DNA from: Burkholderia anthina
GTDB taxonomy: Bacteria; Pseudomonadota; Gammaproteobacteria; Burkholderiales; Burkholderiaceae
Direction: 5' to 3'
Length of the DNA stretch: 64,000 nt
Assembly: GCF_001547525.1 (NCBI RefSeq)
Contig: NZ_CM003768.1
Span: 806,001 to 870,000 of the forward strand
Program-made: the position numbers and the translations under genes
Shown here: piece by piece, positions 54,461 to 64,000 of the stretch
Position numbering within the stretch: position 1 is the stretch's first letter
Layout: each line of letters starts with the position of its first letter
The notes under the pieces: generated by a model
The model's input: only the letters and a program-made list of their open reading frames with translations
Database searches by the model: none
What the model was told of the DNA's origin: nothing

Positions 54461-55636
54461 ATGACGCCGATCGTCACGCTGCTCGACTGGCTCCTGATCG
54501 CGTTCACGCTCGCCGCGGCCGGCTATGCGCTCGTCGCCGCCTTCGCGCCGCGGCCGCGCACGCCGCGCACGGCGGTGCGCGACGGCTTCGAGCCGGTCAG
54601 CGTGCTGAAGCCGTTGTGCGGCGCGGAGCCGCACCTGTACGACAACCTCGCGACCTTCTGCGCGCAGCGCCATCCTTGCTACGAGGTGCTGTTCGGCGTC
54701 GCATCGCCGGCCGATCCGGCCATCGCCGTCGTCGAGCGGCTGCGCGCCGCTCATCCGGCGTGCGACATCACGCTCGTGGTCGACGCGCGCGTGCACGGCA
54801 AGAACCTGAAGGTCAGCAACCTGATCAATCTCGCCGAGCGCGCGAAATACGGGCGCATCGTGATCGCGGACAGCGACATCGCGGTGCAGCCCGACTATCT
54901 GGAGCGCGTGACGGCGCCGCTCGCCGACGCGTCGGTCGGGGTCGTCACGTGCCTGTATCATGCGCGCAGCGTCGGCGGCTTCTGGACGCGCATCGGCGCG
55001 CAGTTCGTCGACGCCTGGTTCGCGCCGTCGGTGCGCATCGCGCACCTCGGCCGCTCGAGCCGCTTCGGCTTCGGTGCGACGCTCGCGCTCACGCGCGACA
55101 CGCTCGAGCGGATCGGCGGCCTCTTCGCACTGAAGGACGAACTGGCCGACGATTTCTGGCTGGCCGAGCTGCCGCGTCGGCTCGGGCGGCGCACCGTGCT
55201 GTCCGAGGTCGAGGTCGCGACCGACGTGATCGAACCGTCGTTCGGGCCGCTGTGGCGCCGCGAGACGCGCTGGCTGCGCACGATCCGTTCGCTGAACCCG
55301 GCCGGCTTCGCGTTCCTGTTCATCACGTTTACCGCGCCGTGGCTCGCGATCGGCGCGGCGCTCGCGTGGCGCCTCGACGGCATCTTCGCGGGCACGCTGG
55401 CGGGCGGGGCGGCCGCGCTCGGCGCATTCGGGCGGCTCGTGCTGCACGCGCGCGGCGAGGACGGCTGGCGCGCGTTCTGGCGCGACCTGCCGCTCGTCGC
55501 GGTGCGCGACACGCTGCTCGCGCTCGAGTGGCTGGCGGCCGTGTTCGGCACCCACGTCGTGTGGCGCGGCGCGAGGATGACGGTCGTCGGCGGCGAACGC
55601 GCGACGGCGGCCGTGGAAGCGGTGGACGGCCGCTAG
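54461..55636 (+). CDS. hpnI: Hopanoid glycosyltransferase HpnI
   Basis: 391-aa GT2 enzyme (ceramide-glucosyltransferase type) that adds N-acetylglucosamine to bacteriohopanetetrol. There is a membrane segment at about 8-30. Catalytic motifs are VSVLKPLCGAEPHLYDNL, IVIADSDIAVQPDYLERV (DxD), FGFGATLALTRDTLERIGG, DELADDFWLAELPRRLGR, and the RRETRWLRTIRSLNP box (Q/RxxRW-like). C-terminal hydrophobic segments at about 285-325. First gene of the hpnIJKL cluster. Confidence 0.92.
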   Translation: MTPIVTLLDWLLIAFTLAAAGYALVAAFAPRPRTPRTAVRDGFEPVSVLKPLCGAEPHLYDNLATFCAQRHPCYEVLFGVASPADPAIAVVERLRAAHPACDITLVVDARVHGKNLKVSNLINLAERAKYGRIVIADSDIAVQPDYLERVTAPLADASVGVVTCLYHARSVGGFWTRIGAQFVDAWFAPSVRIAHLGRSSRFGFGATLALTRDTLERIGGLFALKDELADDFWLAELPRRLGRRTVLSEVEVATDVIEPSFGPLWRRETRWLRTIRSLNPAGFAFLFITFTAPWLAIGAALAWRLDGIFAGTLAGGAAALGAFGRLVLHARGEDGWRAFWRDLPLVAVRDTLLALEWLAAVFGTHVVWRGARMTVVGGERATAAVEAVDGR

Positions 55637-55711
55637 GGCTGGCGATCGGACCTGGCCCGCGGGCCGACACGCGTCGCACGGCGCAGCCGCGCGGCGCGAC
55701 ATGACGAAGAG

Positions 55712-55744
55712 GCGGGCGCCGGCATGGCGGCCCGCGGTTTTTTT
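55712..55744 (+). terminator. Terminator-like hairpin between hpnI and hpnJ
   Basis: GCGGGC and GCCCGC around a 12-nt loop, followed by GGTTTTTTT. It implies that hpnJ has its own promoter or that expression drops after hpnI. Confidence 0.7.
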
Positions 55745-55792
55745 GACTGAATCGTTGTAACGAAACGAACTATGCAGGCTACCGGAGCATTC

Positions 55793-57214
55793 ATGAAAAC
55801 GCTGTTCTTGCAGGCCCCTTCGTATGACGGCTTCGACGGCGGAGCCGGCTCGCGCTATCAGGCGAAGCGCGAAATCCGTTCCTTCTGGTATCCGACCTGG
55901 CTCGCGCAGCCGGCCGCGCTCGTGCCGGGCAGCCGCGTCGTCGACGCGCCGGCCGACGGCCTGTCGGTCGAGGAAACGCTGAAGATCGCCAACGACTACG
56001 ACCTCGTGATCATCCACACGAGCACGCCGTCGTTCCCGACCGACGCGATGTTCGCGCAGGATCTGAAGAAGATGAAGCCGTCGATGCTGGTCGGCATGGT
56101 GGGCGCGAAGGTGATGGTCGATCCGCACAACTCGCTCACGGCGAGCGACGCCATCGACTTCGTGTGCCGCGAGGAATTCGACTACACCTGCAAGGAGCTC
56201 GCCGAAGGCAAGCCGTTCGCCGAGATCAAGGGCTTGAGCTGGCGCGCGAAGGACGGCTCGATCGAGCACAACGAAGCGCGTCCGATCCTCGAGAACATGG
56301 ACGAACTGCCGTTCGTCGCGCCCGTCTACAAGCGCGACCTGAAGATCGACAACTACTTCATCGGCTACCTGAACTATCCGTACGTGTCGATCTACACGGG
56401 CCGCGGCTGCAAGTCGCGCTGCACGTTCTGCCTGTGGCCGCAGACGGTCAGCGGCCATCGCTACCGCACGCGCTCGGTCGAGAACGTGCTCGCGGAAGCG
56501 AAGTGGATCCGCGACAACATGCCGGAAGTGAAGGAGCTGATGTTCGATGACGACACCTTCACCGACGATCTGCCGCGCGCCGAAGCCATCGCGATCGGCC
56601 TGGGCAAGCTCGGCATGACGTGGTCGTGCAACGCGAAGGCAAACGTGCCGTACAAGTCGCTGAAGATCATGAAGGAAAACGGCTTGCGCCTGCTGCTGGT
56701 CGGCTTCGAATCGGGCGACGACCAGATCCTCGTGAACATCAAGAAGGGTGTGCGCACCGATTTCGCGCGCCGCTTCAGCGCGGACTGCAAGAAGCTCGGC
56801 ATCAAGATCCACGGCACCTTCATCCTCGGGCTGCCGGGCGAGACGAAGGAAACCATCAAGAAGACGATCGAGTACGCGAAGGAAATCAATCCGCACACGA
56901 TCCAGGTGTCGCTCGCCGCACCGTATCCGGGCACGACGCTGTACAAGCAGGCCGTCGAAAACGGCTGGATGGAAGAGAACAAGACGATCAACCTGGTGAG
57001 CAAGGAAGGCGTGCAGCTCGCGGCGATCGGCTATGCGCACCTGTCGCGCGACGAGATCTATCACCACCTCGAACAGTTCTATCGCGAGTTCTACTTCCGT
57101 CCGTCTAAGATCTGGGAAATCGTGCGCGAGATGCTGACGAGCTGGGACATGATGAAGCGGCGCCTGCGCGAAGGCGTCGAGTTCTTCCGCTTCCTGCGCG
57201 CGCACGAGGCCTGA
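55793..57214 (+). CDS. hpnJ: Hopanoid radical SAM protein HpnJ
   Basis: 473 aa from the ATG at 55793 (MKTLFLQAPSYDGFDGGAGS), with GGAG 5 nt upstream. Cobalamin-binding-like N-terminal domain at about 1-150, then radical SAM domain with the CxxxCxxC cluster in GRGCKSRCTFCLWP (about 204-217). HpnJ contracts the sugar ring to form the cyclitol ether of extended hopanoids. Followed 3 bp later by hpnK. Confidence 0.94.
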   Translation: MKTLFLQAPSYDGFDGGAGSRYQAKREIRSFWYPTWLAQPAALVPGSRVVDAPADGLSVEETLKIANDYDLVIIHTSTPSFPTDAMFAQDLKKMKPSMLVGMVGAKVMVDPHNSLTASDAIDFVCREEFDYTCKELAEGKPFAEIKGLSWRAKDGSIEHNEARPILENMDELPFVAPVYKRDLKIDNYFIGYLNYPYVSIYTGRGCKSRCTFCLWPQTVSGHRYRTRSVENVLAEAKWIRDNMPEVKELMFDDDTFTDDLPRAEAIAIGLGKLGMTWSCNAKANVPYKSLKIMKENGLRLLLVGFESGDDQILVNIKKGVRTDFARRFSADCKKLGIKIHGTFILGLPGETKETIKKTIEYAKEINPHTIQVSLAAPYPGTTLYKQAVENGWMEENKTINLVSKEGVQLAAIGYAHLSRDEIYHHLEQFYREFYFRPSKIWEIVREMLTSWDMMKRRLREGVEFFRFLRAHEA

Positions 57215-57217
57215 TCC

Positions 57218-58102
57218 GTGGCGACGCAGCGGGCGGCGCGGGCGCTGATCTTCACCGCGGACGACTTCGGGCTGCACCCGCGCGTCAACGCGGCGGTCGA
57301 GCGCGCACACCGCGACGGCGTGCTGAACGCCGCGAGCCTGATGGTCGGCGCACCCGCCGCGCAGGATGCGATCGAACGCGCGCGGCGGCTGCCGTCGCTC
57401 GCGGTCGGGCTGCATCTGGTGCTCGCGGACGGGCCGGCCACGCTGCCCGCGCATGAGATTCCCGCGCTCGTCGGCCCCGACGGGCGCTTCGGCGACGCGA
57501 TGGCGAAGGACGGTTGTCGCTTCTTCTTCCTGCCGCACGTGCGCGCGCAACTGCGCCGGGAAATCCGTGCGCAGTTCGACGCGTTCGCGGCGAGCGGCCT
57601 GCCGCTCGACCACGTGAACGCGCACAAGCATTTCCACCTGCATCCGACCGTGCTGTCGATGATCGTCGAGATCGGCCGCGACTACGGGCTGCGCGCGGTA
57701 CGGCTGCCGTACGAAACGAGCGCGCCCGCGCTGCTCAAGCCGTGGATCGCGCTGGTGCGCGCGCGGCTCGACCGCGCGGGGCTCGCGCACAACGACTACG
57801 TGGTCGGCATCGAGCATACGGGCGCGATGGACGAGGCCGTGCTGCTCGACGCGCTCGCGAAGCTGCCGCCGGGCGTCGGCGAGATCTACTGCCATCCGGC
57901 CGAAGCGGGCGACGGCCCGATCACGCCGACGATGGCCGGCTATCGCCCGGTCGACGAACTCGATGCGCTGCTGTCGCCGCGCGTCGCGGCCGCGCTGAAG
58001 GCGGCGGGCGTCGCGACCGGCGGCTTCGCCGACGTGTTCGGCGGGCCTGCGGCGCGGCGCGGCGCGCACGCGTCGCGCGCAGCGGGAGCGCAGCCGTCAT
58101 GA
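57218..58102 (+). CDS. hpnK: Hopanoid N-deacetylase HpnK
   Basis: 294-aa YdjC-like carbohydrate deacetylase, GTG start at 57218. Metal and catalytic motifs: IFTADDFGLHPRVNAAVERA, LDHVNAHKHFHLHPTVLSMI, EIYCHPAEAGDGP. It removes the acetyl group from the N-acetylglucosaminyl hopanoid made by HpnI. The TGA overlaps the hpnL ATG. Confidence 0.92.
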   Translation: MATQRAARALIFTADDFGLHPRVNAAVERAHRDGVLNAASLMVGAPAAQDAIERARRLPSLAVGLHLVLADGPATLPAHEIPALVGPDGRFGDAMAKDGCRFFFLPHVRAQLRREIRAQFDAFAASGLPLDHVNAHKHFHLHPTVLSMIVEIGRDYGLRAVRLPYETSAPALLKPWIALVRARLDRAGLAHNDYVVGIEHTGAMDEAVLLDALAKLPPGVGEIYCHPAEAGDGPITPTMAGYRPVDELDALLSPRVAAALKAAGVATGGFADVFGGPAARRGAHASRAAGAQPS

Positions 58103-59148
58103 GCAAGTGGATCAAGTGGCTCGGCTGGCCGATCGGTATCGGCATCCTGCTCGCGCTGGGGCTGCACGAAGGCGTCGATGACGTATCGCAGATGCTCGCG
58201 CGCGCCGGCTACGCGCTGCTGTGGCTCGTGCCGTTCCACGCGCTGCCGCTGTTGCTCGATGCGTACGCATGGCACCAGCTGCTCGACCGGCGCGCCTCGC
58301 TGCCGTTCCTGTGGTGGATCGCGACCGTGCGCGAGGCGGTGAACCGGCTGCTGCCGGTGGTCGGCATCGGCGGCGAGATCGTCGGCATCCGGCTCGCGCG
58401 CTGGCAGGTGCCCGACGCGAGCCGCGTGACCGCGTCGGTGATCGTCGAGGTGCTCGTGACGATCGTCGTCCAGTATGCGTTCGCGGCGCTCGGCCTCGTG
58501 CTGCTGCTCTCGACGACCGACAACATGGGCGGCGGCACGATCGGCCTCGCGCTGCTGCTGACGCTGCCGTTGCCGGTGCTCGGCGTGGTGCTGATGCGGC
58601 GCGGCGGCATCTTCCATGCGATCGAGCGTTTCGCGGGCCGCCTGCTCGGCGATTCGCACCGGCTGCTGCAGGGCGTCGACGGCCGCCGGCTCGACACCGA
58701 CATCGATTCGCTGATGTCGCGCACGGGCCTGCTGTTCAGCGCGTTCTTCTGGCAACTGGCCGGCTACGTGCTCGGCGCGCTCGAGATCTACTGGGCGCTC
58801 GCGCTGCTCGGCCACCCGGTGTCGATCGGCGGCGCGATCGCGATCGAGGCGATGACGCAGGCCGTGCGTCATGCGGCGTTCATGGTGCCGGGCGGGCTCG
58901 GCGTGCAGGAGGCGACCGTCGTGCTGCTCGCGCAGATGTTCGGCGTCGACCGCGAGACGGCGTTGTCGCTCGCGGTGGTCAAGCGCGGGCGCGAGGTGCT
59001 GTTCGGCTGCCTCGCGCTCGGCTCGTGGCAGCTTGCCGAGCTGGTGCGCACGCGCCGCCGCCTTGGCGCGCCGCCGGCCGGGCCGCGCGCGGCGCCCCCG
59101 GCGAATCGGGCGCCCGAAACCCGGACCGAAACCGAAACGACGCATTGA
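58099..59148 (+). CDS. hpnL: Hopanoid-associated flippase-like membrane protein HpnL
   Basis: 349-aa integral membrane protein of the lysylphosphatidylglycerol synthetase/UPF0104 flippase fold, with about eight hydrophobic segments. Conserved region MTQAVRHAAFMVPGGLGVQE and a C-terminal GREVLFGCLALGSWQLAELV. HpnL homologues are thought to move hopanoid or related precursors across the membrane. The last 40 residues are Pro/Ala/Thr-rich. ATGA coupling with hpnK. Confidence 0.9.
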   Translation: MSKWIKWLGWPIGIGILLALGLHEGVDDVSQMLARAGYALLWLVPFHALPLLLDAYAWHQLLDRRASLPFLWWIATVREAVNRLLPVVGIGGEIVGIRLARWQVPDASRVTASVIVEVLVTIVVQYAFAALGLVLLLSTTDNMGGGTIGLALLLTLPLPVLGVVLMRRGGIFHAIERFAGRLLGDSHRLLQGVDGRRLDTDIDSLMSRTGLLFSAFFWQLAGYVLGALEIYWALALLGHPVSIGGAIAIEAMTQAVRHAAFMVPGGLGVQEATVVLLAQMFGVDRETALSLAVVKRGREVLFGCLALGSWQLAELVRTRRRLGAPPAGPRAAPPANRAPETRTETETTH

Positions 59149-59236
59149 ACAGCGGACGGCCCGGGCGGCCCGTCTCGCGCTTTTGGCGTCGCGCGGGTAT
59201 GCTTGCCGCGTGTTTTCTCCACGCGCCATTCTTCCG

Positions 59237-59791
59237 ATGATTTTCCGTTTCCGGCTGCTTTCCGTGACGATGCTGGCCGCCGCGCTGGCGCTGACCGGTT
59301 GCGACGACCAGGGCCATCTCGACGTGCAACGTATCAGGGATTTCTTCAACGCGATCAAGCCCGCGCCGCTGCTGCTGAAGGGGCTGAAGGTCGGCGAATC
59401 GACCGAAGCCGACGTGCGCGGCACGATGGGCAAGCCCGAGACCGAGCGCACGTTCACCGACGGCTCGAAGCGTCTCGAATATCCGCGCGGCCCGATGGGC
59501 AACCAGACCTGGTTCGTCGATCTCGATGCGAACGGGCGCTACACGGGCGCGACGCAGGTACTGACCGCCGAGAATTTCGCGAAAGTGCGCCCGGGGATGG
59601 ACGAGGAGGAGGTGCGGCGCCTGCTCGGCAAACCGGGCGACATCGCGCAGTATCCGCTGAAGCCGGAGACGGTCTGGAGCTGGCGCTGGCTCGAGGACGG
59701 CGTCAACACCGACGCGTTCTTCAACGTTCATTTCGGCCCGGACGGGCTCGTCTACACGACTTCGCGCTCCGACATCCTGAAAGGGCGGTGA
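59237..59791 (+). CDS. BamE/SmpA-like lipoprotein
   Basis: 184 aa. The signal peptide ends in lipobox LTGC (Cys22), so it is a lipoprotein. Two tandem BamE-type repeats are visible: GLKVGESTEADVRGTMGKPE and VRPGMDEEEVRRLLGKPGDI, each the start of an SmpA/OmlA beta-alpha unit. This differs from true BamE, which has one. An outer-membrane location is likely. Function unknown. Confidence 0.85.
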   Translation: MIFRFRLLSVTMLAAALALTGCDDQGHLDVQRIRDFFNAIKPAPLLLKGLKVGESTEADVRGTMGKPETERTFTDGSKRLEYPRGPMGNQTWFVDLDANGRYTGATQVLTAENFAKVRPGMDEEEVRRLLGKPGDIAQYPLKPETVWSWRWLEDGVNTDAFFNVHFGPDGLVYTTSRSDILKGR

Positions 59792-59794
59792 CGC

Positions 59795-59953
59795 TCACGC
59801 GCGGCGCTTCTTCAGCCAGTCGCGCAGCGCGTCGCGGGCACGAGCAAGCGATTGTGTGGCGTGTGTCCCGACCTGCCCATTCGGCCCGATGGCCAGTCCG
59901 GCGCTATATCGAAAAAGCGACCGGAAAATTGCAAAAAAACCGCTTCCCGGCAT
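59795..59953 (-). CDS. Possible 52-aa small protein
   Basis: A short minus-strand frame from the ATG at 59953 to the TGA at 59795, convergent with the lipoprotein gene (4 bp between stops). The C-terminal half (THATQSLARARDALRDWLKK) has strongly Burkholderia-like codon use and forms a basic amphipathic helix; the N-terminal half is aromatic (GFFAIFRSLFRYSAG). No clear ribosome site. It could be a real small protein or the end of a decayed gene. Confidence 0.35.
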   Translation of the reverse strand: MPGSGFFAIFRSLFRYSAGLAIGPNGQVGTHATQSLARARDALRDWLKKRRA

Positions 59954-59985
59954 GTCATCCGACTGTCAGGGAGCGGCTTTTTTCC
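59939..59985. terminator. Terminator-like inverted repeat
   Basis: CCGCTTCCC and GGGAGCGG with AAAAAA before and TTTTTT after, around a loop of about 21 nt. It is compatible with termination in either direction in the gap between the lipoprotein gene and the transporter operon (59792-60154), which otherwise shows only the possible small ORF. Confidence 0.65.
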
Positions 59986-60154
59986 TTTTGAAACAGCGGC
60001 GTAGGTCGTGCGCAGAAATGGTGGGACGAATTGCTGCGATGCAGCAATCGCGCGCATGGTGATTTGAGGCAAATAATTTCGCTTGCGACTATCCGCGTCA
60101 CTCCGGCGCGGGACAGGCATGCGCGTCGGCATTCATTCAACTCTGGAGACGCGC

Positions 60155-60844
60155 GTGTTCCTTTACGGCTTTGGTCCCGTCCTCTGGGCCGGCACCGTGC
60201 AGACCATCGAGCTGTCGGTGCTGTCGCTCGCCACCGCGGTGGCGCTGGGGCTGATCGGCGCGGTGGCGAAGCTGTCGCACAACCGGGTGCTGCGAGCGAT
60301 CGCGACCGGTTATACGACGCTGATCCGCTCGGTGCCCGATCTTGTGCTGATGCTGCTGCTGTTCTACAGCATCCAGATCTGGCTGAACCAGTTCACCGAC
60401 CTCGTCGGCTGGAACCAGATCGACATCGATCCGTTCGTGGCCGGCGTGCTGACGCTCGGCTTCATCTACGGCGCGTACTTCACCGAGACGTTTCGCGGCG
60501 CATTCCTGTCGGTGCCGCGCGGCCAGCTCGAAGCCGGTTCGGCTTACGGGATGAGCGGCGCGCGCGTGTTCGCGCGGATCATGTTTCCGCAGATGATGCG
60601 CTTTGCGCTGCCGGGCATCGGCAACAACTGGCAGGTGCTCGTGAAGGCGACCGCGCTGGTGTCGATCATCGGTCTCGCGGACGTCGTGAAGGCCGCGCAG
60701 GACGCCGGCAAGAGCACGTTCAACATGTTCTTCTTCATCCTCGTCGCGGCGCTGATCTACCTTGCGATCACGACCGTTTCCAACCTCGTGCTGATCCAGC
60801 TCGAGAAGCGTTATTCCATGGGCGTGCGGCACGCAGAACTATGA
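60155..60844 (+). CDS. Polar amino-acid ABC transporter permease (AotQ/HisQ-like)
   Basis: 229 aa if begun at the GTG at 60155 ([20 protein letters not shown] after Met), with GGAG 6 nt upstream; an ATG at 60119 is possible. Five hydrophobic helices and the EAA loop [20 protein letters not shown] typical of His/Arg/ornithine permeases. It overlaps the second permease by 4 bp. No binding-protein gene lies next to it. Confidence 0.92.
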   Translation: MFLYGFGPVLWAGTVQTIELSVLSLATAVALGLIGAVAKLSHNRVLRAIATGYTTLIRSVPDLVLMLLLFYSIQIWLNQFTDLVGWNQIDIDPFVAGVLTLGFIYGAYFTETFRGAFLSVPRGQLEAGSAYGMSGARVFARIMFPQMMRFALPGIGNNWQVLVKATALVSIIGLADVVKAAQDAGKSTFNMFFFILVAALIYLAITTVSNLVLIQLEKRYSMGVRHAEL

Positions 60845-61554
60845 TCGAGATCCTTCAGGAATTCGGCAAGGCGTTCCTTTTCTGGGACGGCCAGCGCCTG
60901 TCCGGCCTCGCGGTCACGCTGTGGCTGCTCGTCGCATCGATTTCGCTCGGCTTCGTGTGCGCGGTGCCGCTCGCGGTCGCGCGCGTGTCGAGGAACAAGT
61001 GGGTGTCGACGCCCGTGCGGTTCTACACGTACGTGTTCCGCGGCACGCCGCTCTACGTGCAGTTGCTGCTGATGTACACGGGCATGTACAGCCTCGAGTT
61101 CGTGCGCTCGCACTCGCTGCTCGACGCGTTTTTCCGCAGCGGTTTCAACTGCGCGATCCTCGCGTTCGCGCTGAACACCTGCGCGTACACCACCGAGATC
61201 TTCGCCGGAGCGATCCGTGCGATTCCGCATGGAGAGGTCGAGGCGGCGCGCGCGTACGGGATGTCGCCGTTCACGATGTACCGCCGCGTGATTCTGCCGT
61301 CGGCGCTGCGCCGTGCGCTGCCGCTGTACAGCAACGAGGTGATCCTGATGCTGCACGCGACGACCGTCGCGTTCACGGCGACCGTGCCGGACATCCTGAA
61401 GGTCGCGCGCGACGCCAATTCTGCGACCTACATGGCGTTCCAGTCGTTCGGGATCGCCGCGCTGATCTATCTTGCGGTATCGTTCGCACTCGTCGCGGCG
61501 TTTCGCCGCGCGGAGCGCCACTGGCTCGCGTATCTCGCGGCCGCCCGTCACTGA
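60841..61554 (+). CDS. Polar amino-acid ABC transporter permease (AotM/HisM-like)
   Basis: 237 aa. Membrane helices with the EAA loop [21 protein letters not shown]-terminus [20 protein letters not shown] resembles AotM/HisM. It forms the membrane channel with the preceding permease. Confidence 0.92.
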   Translation: MIEILQEFGKAFLFWDGQRLSGLAVTLWLLVASISLGFVCAVPLAVARVSRNKWVSTPVRFYTYVFRGTPLYVQLLLMYTGMYSLEFVRSHSLLDAFFRSGFNCAILAFALNTCAYTTEIFAGAIRAIPHGEVEAARAYGMSPFTMYRRVILPSALRRALPLYSNEVILMLHATTVAFTATVPDILKVARDANSATYMAFQSFGIAALIYLAVSFALVAAFRRAERHWLAYLAAARH

Positions 61555-61574
61555 ATTACTTCGAGGAGAGCCAG

Positions 61575-62375
<801 letters not shown>

Positions 62376-62396
62376 CGCGACAGGGCGGGTTTCAAC

Positions 62397-63437
62397 GTGG
62401 TACCGGTGTCTCGTCCCGCAGGCGCCACCCGCACGACGCAGGTGGCGATCGTTGCATTGCCGCCCGTGTCGATGTCGGGCGTGGGGCCGATCGTCGATGC
62501 GCTGAATCTCGCGAACGAGATCGACGGGCGGCTTTTGTACCGCTGGCAGGTGTGTTCGTGGGATGGGCGGCCGGTGCCGCTCGCGGGCGGCGCGCAGTGG
62601 CATGCCGATGCGGCGTTCAACGATGCGATCGCGTGCGACTGGTTGATCGTCGTGTCCGAGCGGTTTCAGCAGTTTGCCGATTACCGGTTGTTTCTCGCGA
62701 GTCTCGCGCGGGTCGGGCAGCGCACGCCGGTCGTGACCGGCATTCACCATGGCGTGTGGTGGCTGGCGATGGCGGGGCAGCTTTCCGGGTATCGCGTAAG
62801 CGTGAACTGGGAGACGTATCAGCAGTTCGCCGAGCAGTTCGAGCGGTCGATCGTCACGCAGCAGATCTTCGAGATCGATCGCGATCGGGCGACCTGCGCC
62901 GGTGGGCAGGCGACCGTCGATTTCATGCTGGCCATGATTGGCCGCGAACATGGGGTCGATCTCGCGGAGCGGATCGCCGATGCGCTCGGGGCCGGCACGC
63001 TGCGCAGCGGCGAGGAACGGCAGAGGATTCCTTTTGTTACCGCGCCCGGCGAGCGGCATCCTCGGTTGAATGATGCTTTGCTTTTGATGGAAGCCAATAT
63101 CGAGGATCCGTTGACGACCGATGAGATCGCCGGGCTCGTCGGCGTTTCACGCCGGCAACTGGAGCGGCTCTTTCGGCAGTATCTCGGGGCGATGCCCTCA
63201 AAGTATTACCTCAATCTTCGGTTGCTCAAGGCTCGGACGCAGTTGCAGCGGACCAGCAAGTCGGTCGTTCAGGTTTCTCTCGCTTGTGGGTTCTCTTCTG
63301 CCGCGCACTTCTCTAACGCTTACCGCGAAAGGTTCGGAGTCACACCTCGGGAAGATCGGCGAGCGTGGCTCGAGAAGCAGACTGGCGGCGGCAGTGAACC
63401 TCGTGGAGGGGCGCTCGTCGAGCGCGAGAAGGGGTGA
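62397..63437 (+). CDS. AraC-family regulator with GATase1-like domain (ArgR-like)
   Basis: 346 aa, GTG start at 62397. The N-terminal DJ-1/PfpI-like domain is at about 14-195 (VAIVALPPVSMSGVGPIVDA, VVTGIHHGVWWLAMAG), then two AraC helix-turn-helix motifs at about 225-325 (LTTDEIAGLVGVSRRQLERL, VQVSLACGFSSAAHFSNAYR). In Pseudomonas aeruginosa the aotJQOMP transporter is followed by this type of ArgR, which activates arginine uptake and catabolism; the same order here suggests the same job. Confidence 0.88.
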   Translation: MVPVSRPAGATRTTQVAIVALPPVSMSGVGPIVDALNLANEIDGRLLYRWQVCSWDGRPVPLAGGAQWHADAAFNDAIACDWLIVVSERFQQFADYRLFLASLARVGQRTPVVTGIHHGVWWLAMAGQLSGYRVSVNWETYQQFAEQFERSIVTQQIFEIDRDRATCAGGQATVDFMLAMIGREHGVDLAERIADALGAGTLRSGEERQRIPFVTAPGERHPRLNDALLLMEANIEDPLTTDEIAGLVGVSRRQLERLFRQYLGAMPSKYYLNLRLLKARTQLQRTSKSVVQVSLACGFSSAAHFSNAYRERFGVTPREDRRAWLEKQTGGGSEPRGGALVEREKG

Positions 63438-64000
63438 TGGCCGGGGTGATGTTCGGGGTGGTGATCGGTGGTGCGGTTTGCTCTCTCGTGAAGTACCTGT
63501 GATCGTGTCGGTCTATTAGCGTCGCCCCTCCGCGGGGCAGCGGTCACTTTTCTTTGTCTTGCCAAAGAAAAGTAACCAAAAGAAAGGCGCTCAGATAACG
63601 CATGACTTACCGGTGCCATGGCACTCAGAGTGGATCGCACAAAAGTGTCCGCGCCAGTCACGAACCCGGAGTGGTTCGAGCAATGGTTCTGACACCACTG
63701 GCTACCCCACGGAGTGGTATACCGTCCGCTAGCTCCGTCCTCGCTTCGCTCGGCCGACAGGTCCATCCATCCCCAGCCAGCCGCCATCGCTCGCCCCTGG
63801 ACGAGAGACAACTTCCGAAAAGCAGGAATTTGCCGCTCTGCCGCGAGAAAATTGGGGCCGCAAACACATCGCGGTCGCGAGAACATCTTCAAGAGATTGG
63901 GCTACCAATGCCGCGAAAAAAGTGCCTGGCGGCGGGTAGTCGTGCAGAGAAGCGTGAATGCAACCGCGCCCTTGAAGTACCTGTCGGCCGAGCGAAGCGA
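63438..64000. other. Terminal region without supportable gene
   Basis: 563 bp. It contains GCCCCTCCGCGGGGC (hairpin, about 63525-63540). The following TCTTTGTCTTGCCAAAGA and AAGTAACCAAAAGAAAGGCG is a pattern I associate with dispersed intergenic repeats in Burkholderia. Open frames on the minus strand here have no family resemblance. Confidence 0.45.

Noticed and set aside
54407..58069. Minus-strand open frame of 1220 codons opposite hpnI-hpnK
   Set aside because: Longest open frame in the window, but it covers three clear hpn genes and consists of RR/HR/ER low-complexity sequence.
63320..63892. Minus-strand protein of 190 aa at the window end
   Set aside because: No family features; it starts in repeat-like intergenic sequence and overlaps the end of the AraC regulator.

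Overview
The window is GC-rich proteobacterial chromosome and reads as a Burkholderia sensu stricto main chromosome, most likely Burkholderia cepacia complex. The reasons are the gene order lepA-lepB-rnc-era-recO-pdxJ-acpS-nagZ, an Arg32-type EF-P beside its rhamnosyltransferase EarP, an otsB-otsA pair, a hopanoid-tail hpnIJKL cluster, and very high GC at third codon positions. The exact species cannot be fixed by eye.

Bases 1-13450 are core genes: the end of lepA, lepB, rnc, era, recO, pdxJ, acpS, a miniature internally deleted IS605/TnpB relic at about 5.55-5.89 kb, nagZ, an orphan sigma-54-type response regulator with an altered GAFTGA loop, efp and earP, uvrC, and pgsA. At 13.6-14.1 kb there are three tandem tRNA-Gly(GCC) genes and one tRNA-Cys(GCA).

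Bases 14070-26917 are a genomic island of about 12.8 kb. It is integrated at the 3' end of the tRNA-Cys gene and bounded by a 93-bp direct repeat with one mismatch. It holds a tyrosine integrase, a two-gene GNAT-PUA/ASCH operon, an IS481-family element next to (probably inside the end of) an ISNCY-like element, and the 3' fragment of an interrupted gene. It also has a type VI secretion effector cassette transcribed leftward (PAAR, DUF4123 adaptor, small accessory protein, Tox-REase-5 nuclease toxin, Imm52 immunity). Beyond that lie an uncharacterised PD-(D/E)XK nuclease, a divergent gene pair with a perfect LexA-type box (one gene is an SRAP/YedK-type DNA-lesion protein), and a coiled-coil protein of unknown function. 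This is the part of the window most likely to hold undescribed biology.

Bases 27-64 kb return to core and strain-variable chromosome. This part includes a Cache-GGDEF diguanylate cyclase, acetyltransferases, a ParD-like gene fused by a 1-bp stop/start overlap to methionine aminopeptidase, a free-Met-sulfoxide reductase, and a LysR/pirin divergent pair. A copper/cytochrome-oxidase assembly cluster (CtaG, PCuAC, SCO) is followed by otsBA, an ABC exporter and a GT4 glycosyltransferase with a long leader. Next come gudD with its FadR-type regulator, a branched-chain amino-acid binding protein, a Tat-exported phospholipase C, pdxY, a secreted alpha/beta hydrolase and an LLM oxidoreductase. The window ends with hpnIJKL, a BamE-like lipoprotein, and an arginine/ornithine-type ABC transporter (two permeases and an ATPase) followed by an AraC-family regulator. 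The last 560 bases contain no gene that I can support.
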